Below are positions 56,117 to 64,000 of a stretch of 64,000 bases of DNA, piece by piece. The translations under genes were made by a program, and so were the position numbers. The DNA is from Pseudomonas sp. W4I3 (GTDB lineage Bacteria > Pseudomonadota > Gammaproteobacteria > Pseudomonadales > Pseudomonadaceae): assembly GCF_030816195.1 (NCBI RefSeq), contig NZ_JAUSXS010000001.1, positions 5,851,501 to 5,915,500 on the forward strand, written 5' to 3'. How positions within the stretch are numbered: position 1 is the stretch's first letter; the number at the start of each line of letters is the position of its first letter. Below the pieces are notes generated by a model. The model ran no database searches. It worked only from the letters and a program-made list of their open reading frames with translations, and had not been told where the DNA came from.

Positions 56117-57445
56117 ATGGCCAAGAAGCTTTACATCGAAACCCACGGTTGCCAGATGAACGAGTACGACAGCTCGCGCATGGTTGATCTGCTGGGCGAA
56201 CACCAGGCCCTGGAAGTCACCGCCCGCGCCGAAGATGCCGACGTGATCCTGCTCAATACCTGCTCGATCCGCGAACGAGCCCAGGACCGTGTGTACTCGC
56301 AGCTGGGCCGCTGGCGCGAATTGAAGCTGGCCAACCCGGACATGGTGATCGCCGTCGGCGGTTGCGTGGCCAGTCAGGAAGGCGCCGCGATCCGCGACCG
56401 CGCGCCCTACGTCGATGTGGTCTTCGGCCCGCAGACGCTGCACCGCCTGCCGGAAATGATCGACGCCGCGCGCGCCACCAAGTTGCCGCAAGTGGACGTG
56501 TCGTTCCCCGAAATCGAAAAATTCGACCATTTGCCCGAGCCGCGCATCGATGGGCCAAGCGCCTACGTGTCGGTGATGGAAGGCTGCAGCAAATACTGCA
56601 CCTTCTGCGTAGTGCCCTACACCCGCGGCGAAGAAGTCAGCCGACCGTTTGACGATGTGCTGGCGGAAATCATCCACCTGGCCGAAAACGGCGTGCGTGA
56701 AGTGACCCTGCTGGGCCAGAACGTCAACGGTTACCGTGGCCTGACAGACGATGGCCGTCTGGCCGACCTCGCGGAGTTGATCCGTGTGGTCGCCGCCGTC
56801 GAGGGCATCGAGCGCATCCGCTACACCACGTCGCACCCGCTGGAGTTCTCCGACAGCCTGATCCAGGCCCACGCCGAAGTGCCGGAGCTGGTCAAGCACC
56901 TGCATCTGCCGGTGCAGTCGGGCTCGGACCGCATCCTGTCAGCGATGAAGCGCAACCATACGGCCCTGGAGTACAAATCCAAGCTGCGCAAATTGCGCGC
57001 CGCCGTGCCAGGCATCTGCATCAGCTCGGACTTCATCGTCGGCTTCCCTGGCGAGACCGAGAAGGATTTCCAGCAGACCATGAAGCTGATCGAGGACGTG
57101 GGTTTCGACTTCTCTTACTCGTTTGTCTACAGCCAACGCCCAGGCACGCCAGCGGCCGACCTGCTGGACGAAACCCCGGAAGCGCTGAAAAAGGAACGTT
57201 TGAATGCGCTGCAACATCGCCTGAACCAGCAGGGTTTCGAGATCAGCCGACAAATGGTCGGTTCGATCCAGCGCATCCTGGTGACCGATTATTCGAAGAA
57301 GGATCCTGGCGAATTGCAGGGTCGCACCGAGAACAATCGCATCGTCAACTTCCGCTGCGATAACCCGACCCTGATCGGCCAGTTTGCCGATGTGCACATC
57401 GACGCGGCCCAGCCGCACTCGTTGCGTGGGTCTCTGGTGCAATAA
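56117..57445 (+). CDS. miaB: tRNA-2-methylthio-N6-dimethylallyladenosine synthase MiaB
   Basis: A 442-residue radical-SAM methylthiotransferase that adds the 2-methylthio group to i6A37 of tRNA. It has the N-terminal UPF0004 domain with a 4Fe-4S site (Cys in IETHGCQMNEYDS, LLNTCSIRE, VGGCVASQE), the radical-SAM cysteines in EGCSKYCTFCVVPYTRG (about residues 153-169), and a C-terminal TRAM domain (about 370-435). Start ATG 56117 (MAKKLYIETHGC); an upstream ATG at 56105 is possible. The gene heads the ybeZ-ybeY-corC-lnt-leuS block, with a REPIN between it and ybeZ. Confidence 0.96.
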   Translation: MAKKLYIETHGCQMNEYDSSRMVDLLGEHQALEVTARAEDADVILLNTCSIRERAQDRVYSQLGRWRELKLANPDMVIAVGGCVASQEGAAIRDRAPYVDVVFGPQTLHRLPEMIDAARATKLPQVDVSFPEIEKFDHLPEPRIDGPSAYVSVMEGCSKYCTFCVVPYTRGEEVSRPFDDVLAEIIHLAENGVREVTLLGQNVNGYRGLTDDGRLADLAELIRVVAAVEGIERIRYTTSHPLEFSDSLIQAHAEVPELVKHLHLPVQSGSDRILSAMKRNHTALEYKSKLRKLRAAVPGICISSDFIVGFPGETEKDFQQTMKLIEDVGFDFSYSFVYSQRPGTPAADLLDETPEALKKERLNALQHRLNQQGFEISRQMVGSIQRILVTDYSKKDPGELQGRTENNRIVNFRCDNPTLIGQFADVHIDAAQPHSLRGSLVQ

Positions 57446-57467
57446 CCGTCATGTCAACGCCATTCAA

Positions 57468-57556
57468 ATGTGGGAGGGGGCTTGCCCCCGATAGCGGTAC
57501 ATCAGACACACATCAGTTGCCTGACACTCCGCTATCGGGGGCAAGCCCCCTCCCAC
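57468..57556. repeat. REPIN
   Basis: Inverted REP pair (TGTGGGAGGGGGCTTGC and complement), 89 bases, between miaB and ybeZ on the same strand. It interrupts what is otherwise a compact operon and could form a processing or attenuation hairpin there. Confidence 0.92.
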
Positions 57557-57660
57557 ACTGGGACCGTGCAGCATTCCGATAACGTAAGTGCTTTCGCACA
57601 CCGACGCCTGGCGTTATTCTCTCTTTCACCTCAACAGCCAAAGGGCGGCTAAAAGCGACC

Positions 57661-58666
57661 TTGAACGCACCTACAGCAGAACCCCATCGTTTTCTCCTCG
57701 AGCCGTTTGAGGCTCGCCGTTTCGCCAACCTGTGCGGACAGTTCGACGAGCACCTGCGCCTGATCGAACAACGCCTGAGCATCGAGATCCGCAACCGCGG
57801 CAATCAGTTCGAGCTCATTGGTGAACCCCACCACACCACGTCCGCGGAAAACCTGCTGCGTCGTCTCTACCGCGAAACCAAGGGCAGTGAGCTGTCGCCG
57901 GAAACGGTGCACCTGTACCTGCAGGAATCCGCCGTGGAAGACCTGGCCAACAACCCCGTAGCCGAAGCCAGCGTGGCCCTGCGTACCAAGAAAGGCATGA
58001 TTCGCCCACGCGGCTTGAATCAGCAGAAGTACGTCAAGGAAATCCTCGGCAACGACATCAACTTCGGCATCGGCCCGGCCGGTACCGGCAAGACCTACCT
58101 GGCCGTGGCCTGTGCGGTCGATGCCCTGGAGCGCGAACAGGTGCGTCGCATCCTGCTGGTGCGCCCGGCCGTCGAGGCGGGCGAAAAGCTCGGCTTCCTG
58201 CCTGGCGACCTGGCGCAGAAGATCGACCCGTACCTGCGTCCGCTCTACGACGCACTCTACGAGATGCTGGGCTTTGAGTACGTAGCCAAGCTGATCGAAC
58301 GCCAGGTGATTGAAATCGCTCCGCTGGCGTACATGCGTGGTCGTACCTTGAACAACAGCTTCATCATTCTCGACGAAAGCCAGAACACCACCGTCGAACA
58401 GATGAAGATGTTCCTGACCCGTATCGGTTTCGGCTCCACGGCCGTGATCACCGGCGACATCACCCAGGTCGACCTGCCACAAGGGCACCAAGTCAGGCCT
58501 GGGCCAGGTGATCGAAGTGCTCAAGGACGTGCCAGGCATCAGCTTTACGCATTTCATGCCCAAGGACGTGGTGCGCCACCCACTGGTGCAGCGCATTGTC
58601 GAGGCCTACGAGCGTTTCGAACACCGCGACGACGGCCTGTCGAAGGACGTACGCCGCGATGCTTGA
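57661..58666 (+). pseudogene. ybeZ: PhoH-like ATPase YbeZ, interrupted by a +1 frameshift
   Basis: A P-loop NTPase of the PhoH/YbeZ family, partner of the rRNase YbeY. The start is a TTG (MNAPTAEPHRFLLEPFEARRFANL). Walker A is GIGPAGTGKTY (about residue 138); Walker B is FIILDESQNT. After ITGDITQVDLP the frame is wrong: in one frame it continues as junk over ybeY. An extra G in GGG at 58483-58485 moves the frame; reading with one G fewer gives DLPQGTKSGLGQVIEVLKDVPGIS... to the expected end KDVRRDA and a TGA at 58664-58666 that overlaps the ybeY start. So the gene is complete but for one base. It may be a sequencing error, a true mutation, or (less likely) a programmed shift. Confidence 0.9.
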
Positions 58667-59132
58667 GCTTGACCTGCAACTGGCCACCGAAGCGGCCGCG
58701 CCCAGCGAAGCCCGGTTCCGTCAGTGGTGTGAGCTGGCCTTGCGCCAGCGCACCGCCGATTCGGAGCTGACCATTCGTCTGGTGGACGAGCCCGAAGGTC
58801 GTGAGCTGAATCACACCTGGCGCCAGAAAGACTACGCGACCAACGTGCTGTCATTCCCCGCCGACGTGCCCGACGAGTTCCTGGATATCCCGCTGCTGGG
58901 CGACCTGGTGATCTGTGTTGCGGTAGTGGAGCGTGAGGCGCAGGAGCAAGAAAAGGAACTCGAGGCCCACTGGGCCCATCTAGTCATCCATGGCTGCTTG
59001 CATCTCTTGGGTTACGACCATATAGACGATGACGAAGCCGAGGAAATGGAAGCACTGGAACGAACGTTGCTTGCAGAACTGGGCCATCGCGACCCGTATG
59101 CAGACGACGAAAACCAATCGACACTCAACTGA
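58659..59132 (+). CDS. ybeY: Endoribonuclease/rRNA maturation factor YbeY
   Basis: A 157-residue zinc metalloprotein that processes the 16S rRNA 3' end and helps in 70S quality control. The zinc motif is HGCLHLLGYDH (about residues 107-117), H-x3-H-x5-H. RLVDEPEGRELNHTWRQKDYATNVLSFP is the typical middle segment. The start ATG 58659 overlaps the correct ybeZ stop, so a frame error in ybeZ could change its translational coupling. The CorC-type gene follows after 27 bases. Confidence 0.95.
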   Translation: MLELDLQLATEAAAPSEARFRQWCELALRQRTADSELTIRLVDEPEGRELNHTWRQKDYATNVLSFPADVPDEFLDIPLLGDLVICVAVVEREAQEQEKELEAHWAHLVIHGCLHLLGYDHIDDDEAEEMEALERTLLAELGHRDPYADDENQSTLN

Positions 59133-59159
59133 AACAATCAAGGATTTAGAGTAATCGCT

Positions 59160-59999
59160 ATGAGCGAAGACCGATCGAGCAACGGGCAAAAGTCATGGCT
59201 GGGTAAATTGACCCAGGCTTTTGCCCACGAGCCGAAAAACCGCCAGGAGCTGCTGGAGCTGCTGCGCGAGGCCCATCAGAACAAGTTGCTGGACAGCGAA
59301 GCGCTGGCCATCGTTGAAGGCGCCATCCAGGTCGCTGACCTGCAAGTACGCGACATCATGGTGCCGCGTTCGCAGATGATCAGCATCAAGGCGACCCAGA
59401 CCCCTCGGGAATTCCTCCCGGCCGTGATCGACTCGGCGCACTCGCGCTACCCGGTGATCGGCGAAAGCCATGACGACGTCATGGGCGTCCTGTTGGCCAA
59501 GGACCTGTTGCCGCTGATCCTCAAGGAGAACGGCGACAGCTTCAACATCAAGGACCTGCTGCGCCCGGCCACCTTCGTGCCGGAGTCCAAGCGCCTGAAC
59601 GTGCTGCTGCGCGAATTTCGCGCCAACCACAACCACATGGCCATCGTGATCGACGAATACGGTGGAGTGGCGGGCCTGGTGACCATCGAAGACGTACTGG
59701 AACAGATCGTCGGCGACATCGAAGACGAGCACGACGTTGAAGAAGACAGCTACATCAAGCCACTGCCCAGCGGTGACTTCCTGATCAAGGCATTGACGCC
59801 TATCGAGAACTTCAACGAGTTCTTCGACAGCGAATTTTCCGACGATGAATTCGACACCGTCGGCGGCCTGGTGATGAGTGCGTTCGGGCATCTGCCCAAG
59901 CGTAACGAAACCACCGAAATCGGCGCGTATCGTTTCCGCATCCTGAATGCCGATAGCCGTCGCATCCATCTGATTCGCCTGACTCCGATTGCCCGCTAA
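59160..59999 (+). CDS. corC: CorC/YbeX-type CBS-domain protein (magnesium/cobalt efflux family)
   Basis: A 279-residue soluble protein with two CBS domains (about 65-190) and a C-terminal CorC_HlyC domain (about 200-279). Landmarks are LQVRDIMVPRSQMISIK, LPAVIDSAHSRYPVIGESHDDVMGVLLAKDLL, HNHMAIVIDEYGGVAGLVTIEDVLEQIVGDIEDEHD, and DEFDTVGGLVMSAFGHLPKRNE. The family is linked to Mg/Co efflux and rRNA processing; YbeX in E. coli affects ribosomes. In the operon ybeZYX-lnt. Confidence 0.93.
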   Translation: MSEDRSSNGQKSWLGKLTQAFAHEPKNRQELLELLREAHQNKLLDSEALAIVEGAIQVADLQVRDIMVPRSQMISIKATQTPREFLPAVIDSAHSRYPVIGESHDDVMGVLLAKDLLPLILKENGDSFNIKDLLRPATFVPESKRLNVLLREFRANHNHMAIVIDEYGGVAGLVTIEDVLEQIVGDIEDEHDVEEDSYIKPLPSGDFLIKALTPIENFNEFFDSEFSDDEFDTVGGLVMSAFGHLPKRNETTEIGAYRFRILNADSRRIHLIRLTPIAR

Positions 60000-60007
60000 G
60001 GACTGAC

Positions 60008-61531
60008 ATGCGCCGTATGATTGCACCCGGCTGGCCCGGTAACTTGCTGGCCGTGGTGGCCGGCGCCATTACCACCCTGGCGCTGGCGCCGTTTGACATC
60101 TGGCCGCTGGCGCTGGTGGCGGTTGGTGTGTTCTATATCGGCCTGCGTGAGCTGACACCCCGTCAGGCCCTGGGCCGCGGCTGGTGTTTCGGATTTGGCC
60201 TGTTTGGCGCGGGCACCAGCTGGATCTACTACAGCATCCACCACTTCGGCGGCGCTTCGGTGCTGCTGGCGGGTTTCTTGATGCTGTTGTTCACCGCCGC
60301 CATCGCCTGGTTCTTCGCCCTGCCCGCCTGGCTGTGGGCGCGCTGGCTGCGCCGCAATGAAGCACCGCTGGCCGATGCGCTCACCTTCGCAGCGCTGTGG
60401 GTCGGCCAGGAAGCGTTTCGTGGCTGGTTCCTCACCGGCTTTCCGTGGTTGTACTCCGGCTACAGTCAACTCGACGGCCCGCTCAGCGGTCTCGCCCCCC
60501 TGGGCGGGATGTGGCTGATTTCGTTCGCCCTGGCGCTGACGGCCGCCGTGCTGTGCAATCTGCCGCGCCTGTTGGCAAGCAAGCGCAACAGCTTCATCGC
60601 CGCAGGCTTAGTGCTGCTCGTTGCGCCCTGGGCCATTGGCCTGGCGCTCAAGCATCACGCCTGGACCTCGCCTTCCGGCCCGCCGCTGAGCGTGGCCGCC
60701 ATTCAAGGCAACGTCGAACAGAGCATGAAGTGGGACCCGGATCAGCTCAATGCGCAGTTGGCGCTGTACCGCGACATGAGCTTGAGCTCCAAGCGCGTCG
60801 ACTTGCTGGTGTGGCCGGAAACCGCCGTACCGGTGCTCAAGGAGTCGGTCGAAGGTTATCTGGGCATGATGGGCAAGTTCGCCGCCGGCCGTAATACCGC
60901 GCTGATCACCGGGGTACCGATTCGTCAGGAGGTGCGCCATGAAAAGCGTTACTTCAATGGCATCACCGTGGTTGGCGAAGGTGACGGCACCTACCTCAAG
61001 CAAAAGCTGGTGCCCTTCGGTGAGTACGTGCCCTTGCAGGATATGTTGCGCGGGTTGATCGCCTTCTTCGACCTGCCGATGTCAGACTTCGCCCGCGGCC
61101 CTTCAGACCAGCCGATGCTCCAGGCCAAGGGGTATCAGATTGCGCCGTTCATCTGCTATGAAGTGGTGTACCCGGAGTTCGCCGCCGGCCTGTCGGCCCA
61201 GAGCGACCTGCTGCTTACGATCAGCAACGATACGTGGTTCGGCCGCTCCATCGGCCCGCTGCAGCATCTGCAGATGGCGCAGATGCGTGCGCTGGAAGCC
61301 GGCCGCTGGATGATCCGCGCCACCAACAACGGCGTGACCGGCCTGATCAACCCGTTTGGGCAGATCACCGCACAGATCCCGCAGTTCGAGCGCGGCATTC
61401 TCTACGGTGACGTGGTACCGATGCACAACCTCACGCCCTACCTGCAATGGCGGTCGTGGCCGTTGATCATCGTGTGCGTGCTGTTGTTCGGCTGGGCGCT
61501 GCTGGCGGCCCGAATGGCCAAAACGGTCTAA
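60008..61531 (+). CDS. lnt: Apolipoprotein N-acyltransferase Lnt
   Basis: A 507-residue inner-membrane enzyme that N-acylates the lipidated cysteine of lipoproteins, the last step of their maturation. Six or so membrane helices in the first 200 residues are followed by a nitrilase-like periplasmic domain (about 220-470) with the catalytic triad: Glu in LLVWPETAVPVL, Lys in YLKQKLVPFGEYVPL and Cys in APFICYEVVYPEF. A last helix ends it. Length as E. coli (512). It is spaced eight bases after corC. Two lipoproteins in this window (17.3 and 41.7 kb) would be among its substrates. Confidence 0.97.
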   Translation: MRRMIAPGWPGNLLAVVAGAITTLALAPFDIWPLALVAVGVFYIGLRELTPRQALGRGWCFGFGLFGAGTSWIYYSIHHFGGASVLLAGFLMLLFTAAIAWFFALPAWLWARWLRRNEAPLADALTFAALWVGQEAFRGWFLTGFPWLYSGYSQLDGPLSGLAPLGGMWLISFALALTAAVLCNLPRLLASKRNSFIAAGLVLLVAPWAIGLALKHHAWTSPSGPPLSVAAIQGNVEQSMKWDPDQLNAQLALYRDMSLSSKRVDLLVWPETAVPVLKESVEGYLGMMGKFAAGRNTALITGVPIRQEVRHEKRYFNGITVVGEGDGTYLKQKLVPFGEYVPLQDMLRGLIAFFDLPMSDFARGPSDQPMLQAKGYQIAPFICYEVVYPEFAAGLSAQSDLLLTISNDTWFGRSIGPLQHLQMAQMRALEAGRWMIRATNNGVTGLINPFGQITAQIPQFERGILYGDVVPMHNLTPYLQWRSWPLIIVCVLLFGWALLAARMAKTV

Positions 61532-61551
61532 CAGATCAAACACAAAACCAC

Positions 61552-61732
61552 TGTGGGAGGGGGCTTGCCCCCGAGCTTTTTGTAGGAGCGAGCTTGCTCG
61601 CGAAGCACTCATGACCCCCCGCGTTTATCCAGAATGAGCGCGTTGCCTGGGCATTTTTCGCGAGCAAGCTCGCTCCTACAATGAATCACTTTCGCTTAAC
61701 TGACTGGAATTAGGGGCAACCCCCTCCCACAT
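61552..61732. repeat. Outer REPIN (GTGGGAGGGG family), split by an inserted REPIN
   Basis: Left arm TGTGGGAGGGGGCTTGCCCC at 61552, right arm GGGGCAACCCCCTCCCACAT ending at 61732. The right arm is slightly degenerate (GGGGCAACCCCCT, not GGGGCAAGCCCCCT). The two arms are 181 bases apart, twice the usual size, because another REPIN lies between them. Confidence 0.85.
61581..61680. repeat. Inner REPIN of a second family (GTAGGAGCGAGC)
   Basis: GTAGGAGCGAGCTTGC at the left and its exact reverse complement at the right, with arms of 24 bases each and 52 bases between, total 100 bases. This is the other major REP family of fluorescent pseudomonads and is seen only here in the window. It sits inside the spacer of a GTGGGAGGGG REPIN. 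Confidence 0.9.
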
Positions 61733-61746
61733 TTTGTAGCTCGGCG

Positions 61747-62508
61747 CTATTTGTAGAACAACCGATACCCCACCTGCCCCACCGCCTCGTTGATCAATTG
61801 CCCGCTCTGCCACACCGACTTGACCTCCGGCATCCAGCCGCCCAGTGGACGCGCATTGTCCACGCCCAGGAAACCCACCGGCGCTGGCACCACGGTAAAG
61901 CCGGCCTTCTCGAAGCTCCACACCGAACGCGGCATGTGCCAGGCCTGGGTCACTACCACCACGCGCTTGATGCCCTGCGGCAATAGAATCTCGGCACTCA
62001 TCTGCGCATTTTCCCAGGTAGTGCGGCTGCGCTCTTCCTTCCAGCGCACGCTCACGCCGAAATCATTCTGCATCGACATGGCCATCAGCTCTGCTTCGCT
62101 GGGCGGTGTGCCGTAGTGCAAGCCACCGGTGGTCAACACCGGCAAGCCGGAGGCCTTGGCCAGACGCGCCGCGAAACGCTGGCGCTCCAAGCCGATGCCG
62201 GTGGGTTGATCACTGCCCCACGCAATATCGCCGCGTTCGCGACCGGAGCCGAGCACCACAATCGCATCGGCGCGCTGGGCCAGCGTCGCCCAGTCATCAC
62301 GGGCCAGGGGCGGCACGGTTTCCAAGGCGTGCGCGCCCCACTGCACCATCACCGGCAGGCTGATCAACCACATCCCGCCCAACCCCAAGGCAAAGCAACA
62401 CCCCGCCAGCCTTGGACGACTGCGGCGAAACCACCAGGCAAGCGCCAGCAGCAGCAAGAAAATACCGGGAGGCAACAACAATTGTTTAATGAAATAACGA
62501 AAAGGCAT
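61747..62508 (-). CDS. YdcF/ElyC-family (DUF218) membrane protein
   Basis: A 253-residue protein with two N-terminal membrane helices (about 8-26 and 34-56: LLLPPGIFLLLLALAWW; LAGCCFALGLGGMWLISLPV) and a DUF218 domain (about 75-240) with VVLGSGRERGDIAWG, LERQRFAARLAKASGLPVLTTGGL, ERSRTTWENAQMSAEIL and VVVVTQAWHMPRSVWSFEKAGF. The build resembles ElyC, an E. coli factor for cell-envelope lipid carrier use, but other YdcF relatives share it. I chose ATG 62506-62508 (MPFRYFIKQ), the family start. It is convergent with lnt. Confidence 0.88.
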   Translation of the reverse strand: MPFRYFIKQLLLPPGIFLLLLALAWWFRRSRPRLAGCCFALGLGGMWLISLPVMVQWGAHALETVPPLARDDWATLAQRADAIVVLGSGRERGDIAWGSDQPTGIGLERQRFAARLAKASGLPVLTTGGLHYGTPPSEAELMAMSMQNDFGVSVRWKEERSRTTWENAQMSAEILLPQGIKRVVVVTQAWHMPRSVWSFEKAGFTVVPAPVGFLGVDNARPLGGWMPEVKSVWQSGQLINEAVGQVGYRLFYK

Positions 62509-62601
62509 CGGGCATCTCCAAAGATGCCCGAAGCCTAGATGCAACGGGGTTCAGCAACAATCCTTACCAGCACATTTTGCAAAGTAGCGGATAACGCGGG
62601 G

Positions 62602-62919
62602 TCACTTGCACCGTACGGACCGGAACCTATCCGCGCCGCGACCGGCCGCCAAGTCCTTCAGCCAGAAGACGTTGGCCGAACCAGAAGACGCCTGGACTGG
62701 CGGGGAGGCCTGCCCATGAGAGGCACGTGGGTGACGCAACGCCAGGTAGTTCTTGATCAGTTCAAGCTCCGCCTGGCTCAAGCCTCGCAACTCCAGCTCC
62801 AGAGGCCGTTCACCACGCAATCGGCCTGCGGTTCTTGCGGCATCCAATGCCCGACCCAAACGGTCGATCAGTCCTTCATATAACTGCGGTTTCGTTAAAG
62901 TTCGCTGCGATTCAGCCAT
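62602..62919 (-). CDS. Hypothetical protein upstream of leuS
   Basis: A 105-residue protein, MAESQRTLTKPQLYEGLIDRLGRALDAARTAG, that I cannot assign to a family. It has no signal or membrane segment. The first 65 residues are helical and Leu/Arg/Glu rich (ELELRGLSQAELELIKNYLALRH); the C-terminal part (about 66-105) is Ser/Ala-rich, then basic. GAGGGGATGG lies upstream, so the start with Met at 62917-62919 is well placed. It is divergent from leuS. Coding by codon use and start context, though weakly characterised. Confidence 0.65.
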   Translation of the reverse strand: MAESQRTLTKPQLYEGLIDRLGRALDAARTAGRLRGERPLELELRGLSQAELELIKNYLALRHPRASHGQASPPVQASSGSANVFWLKDLAAGRGADRFRSVRCK

Positions 62920-63179
62920 CCCCTCACCTCATTGAAGAAATACTTGCTCCCCAATAAACAGCGTAGCCCCCGTGGCTGCGCCTGCCCGATGCCGCGACAG
63001 ACGGCCTGGCTCGCGCAATCAGGGTTTCCCTCGATAGAGTGGGGTCATGTATGCTACGGCGCTTCCTGTAACTCCACTTCCCGCAGGGTTTGGGCACGCA
63101 CGCGCCGCTTCTGGTGTCGAACAACCCGGACAATGCACCGAAGAGGAATAGGCCACCCTTATTCAGTTCAAAAGTAGCC

Positions 63180-64000
63180 ATGCACGAACAATATCAGCCC
63201 CGTGAAATAGAAAATGCCGCACAAACCTTCTGGGACGAGCAGAAGTCCTTTGAAGTCAGCGAACAGCCAGGCAAGGAGACTTACTATTGCCTATCGATGT
63301 TCCCTTACCCCAGCGGCAAGCTACACATGGGGCACGTGCGTAACTACACCATCGGCGATGTGATCTCCCGCTACCAGCGCATGCTCGGCAAGAACGTCCT
63401 GCAACCCATGGGTTGGGACGCTTTCGGCATGCCGGCGGAAAACGCCGCGATGAAAAACAACGTGGCCCCCGCCAAGTGGACCTACGAAAACATCGCCTAC
63501 ATGAAGACCCAGCTGCGCAGCCTGGGCCTGGCGGTGGACTGGTCCCGCGAAGTGACCACCTGCAAGCCGGACTACTACCGCTGGGAACAATGGCTGTTCA
63601 CTCGCCTGTTCGAAAAAGGCGTGATCTACAAGAAAAGCGGCACCGTGAACTGGGACCCGGTCGACCAGACCGTACTGGCCAACGAGCAGGTCATCGACGG
63701 TCGCGGCTGGCGCTCGGGCGCGTTGATCGAAAAGCGCGAAATCCCGATGTACTACTTCAAGATCACTGCCTACGCGGATGAACTCTTGTCGAGCCTCGAC
63801 GACTTGCCGGGCTGGCCTGAACAGGTCAAGACCATGCAGCGCAACTGGATCGGCAAATCCAAGGGCATGGAAGTGCAGTTCCCGTACAACGTCGACTCGA
63901 TCGGCGAAGCGGGCGCACTCAAGGTGTTCACCACCCGCCCCGACACCCTGATGGGCGCCACTTACGTCGCCGTGGCCGCCGAGCACCCGCTGGCCACCCA
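63180..64000 (+). CDS. leuS: Leucyl-tRNA synthetase, 5' part only
   Basis: The first 273 codons of the class I leucyl-tRNA synthetase; the gene runs off the right edge (full length about 868). It starts MHEQYQPREIENAAQTFWDEQ. The HIGH signature is in MFPYPSGKLHMGHVRNYTIGD (about 40-60); next come NVLQPMGWDAFGMPAENAAMKN and the beginning of the editing domain (VFTTRPDTLMGATYVAVA, about 250-268). leuS follows the miaB-lnt block in many pseudomonads, and lptE and holA normally come next. I see no T-box (as expected in Pseudomonas). Confidence 0.97.
   Translation, partial: MHEQYQPREIENAAQTFWDEQKSFEVSEQPGKETYYCLSMFPYPSGKLHMGHVRNYTIGDVISRYQRMLGKNVLQPMGWDAFGMPAENAAMKNNVAPAKWTYENIAYMKTQLRSLGLAVDWSREVTTCKPDYYRWEQWLFTRLFEKGVIYKKSGTVNWDPVDQTVLANEQVIDGRGWRSGALIEKREIPMYYFKITAYADELLSSLDDLPGWPEQVKTMQRNWIGKSKGMEVQFPYNVDSIGEAGALKVFTTRPDTLMGATYVAVAAEHPLAT

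Noticed and set aside
1..64000. CRISPR arrays, prophage, IS elements, integrons, tRNA or rRNA genes
   Set aside because: No regular direct repeats, no transposase or integrase gene, no tRNA-like cloverleaf seen. The repeats present are REP-type inverted pairs, not CRISPR.

Overview
The window is about 64 kb of GC-rich chromosome from a Pseudomonas, most probably the P. fluorescens group. This rests on gene orders (thiD-thiE-hemL; miaB-ybeZ-ybeY-corC-lnt-leuS), on Pseudomonas-typical proteins (fused QuiC dehydratase, DUF6124, DUF2788, DUF1820, TIGR03862 flavoprotein), and on about ten copies of a short extragenic palindrome (GTGGGAGGGGGCTTGC type). It is mostly ordinary core and shell chromosome. 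I see no prophage, integrase, IS element, CRISPR array, tRNA or rRNA.

Layout. 0-2.4 kb: start of a bd-type quinol oxidase subunit I behind a perfect ANR/FNR box, then an MFS exporter. 2.5-6.2 kb: a three-subunit molybdenum hydroxylase (FeS, FAD/4Fe-4S and Moco subunits, PaoABC-like). 6.3-9.3 kb: a secreted small protein, a purine permease with a hairpin-rich leader, and trmA. 9.3-10.2 kb: an overlapping DUF4160/DUF2442 pair. 10.5-16.2 kb: a complete quinate/shikimate catabolic cluster (QsuD-type NAD dehydrogenase, AroQ, fused QuiC, MFS transporter, TetR repressor). 16.2-34.2 kb: mixed transporters, hydrolases, RhlE helicase, an HDAC-like deacetylase, a DUF6124 gene behind a long folded leader, nucleases and a Hyi-like isomerase facing a double-winged-helix GntR regulator. 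34.4-38.9 kb: a membrane PQQ dehydrogenase, a TSUP permease and a TauD-like dioxygenase; the last two are AT-richer than the surroundings and look acquired. 39-51.8 kb: HrpB helicase, FieF cation exporter, Lrp regulator, RluE, AMP nucleosidase, AidB and a 7TM hybrid histidine kinase. 52-64 kb: thiamine and tetrapyrrole genes, then the miaB to leuS block.

How genes work together. The 10.5-16.2 kb cluster converts quinate or shikimate to protocatechuate. Both of its promoter regions carry a PcaR-type operator (GTTCGATAATCGCAC, or its perfectly palindromic variant) followed by a second shared dyad that I assign provisionally to the local TetR protein. The cluster therefore seems wired both to its own inducer and to the beta-ketoadipate signal of the downstream pca pathway. 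The PQQ dehydrogenase at 34.4 kb belongs to the glucose/quinate/shikimate family and could supply the same route from the periplasm, but that is inference.

Most noteworthy: (1) the doubled PcaR/TetR-type operators in the quinate cluster; (2) the folded leader of the DUF6124 gene, with a three-way junction built on a 16-bp stem; (3) a minus-strand terminator with no gene in front of it, suggesting a small RNA; (4) one REPIN inserted inside another of a different family; (5) a +1 frameshift in the otherwise intact phoH-like gene ybeZ.
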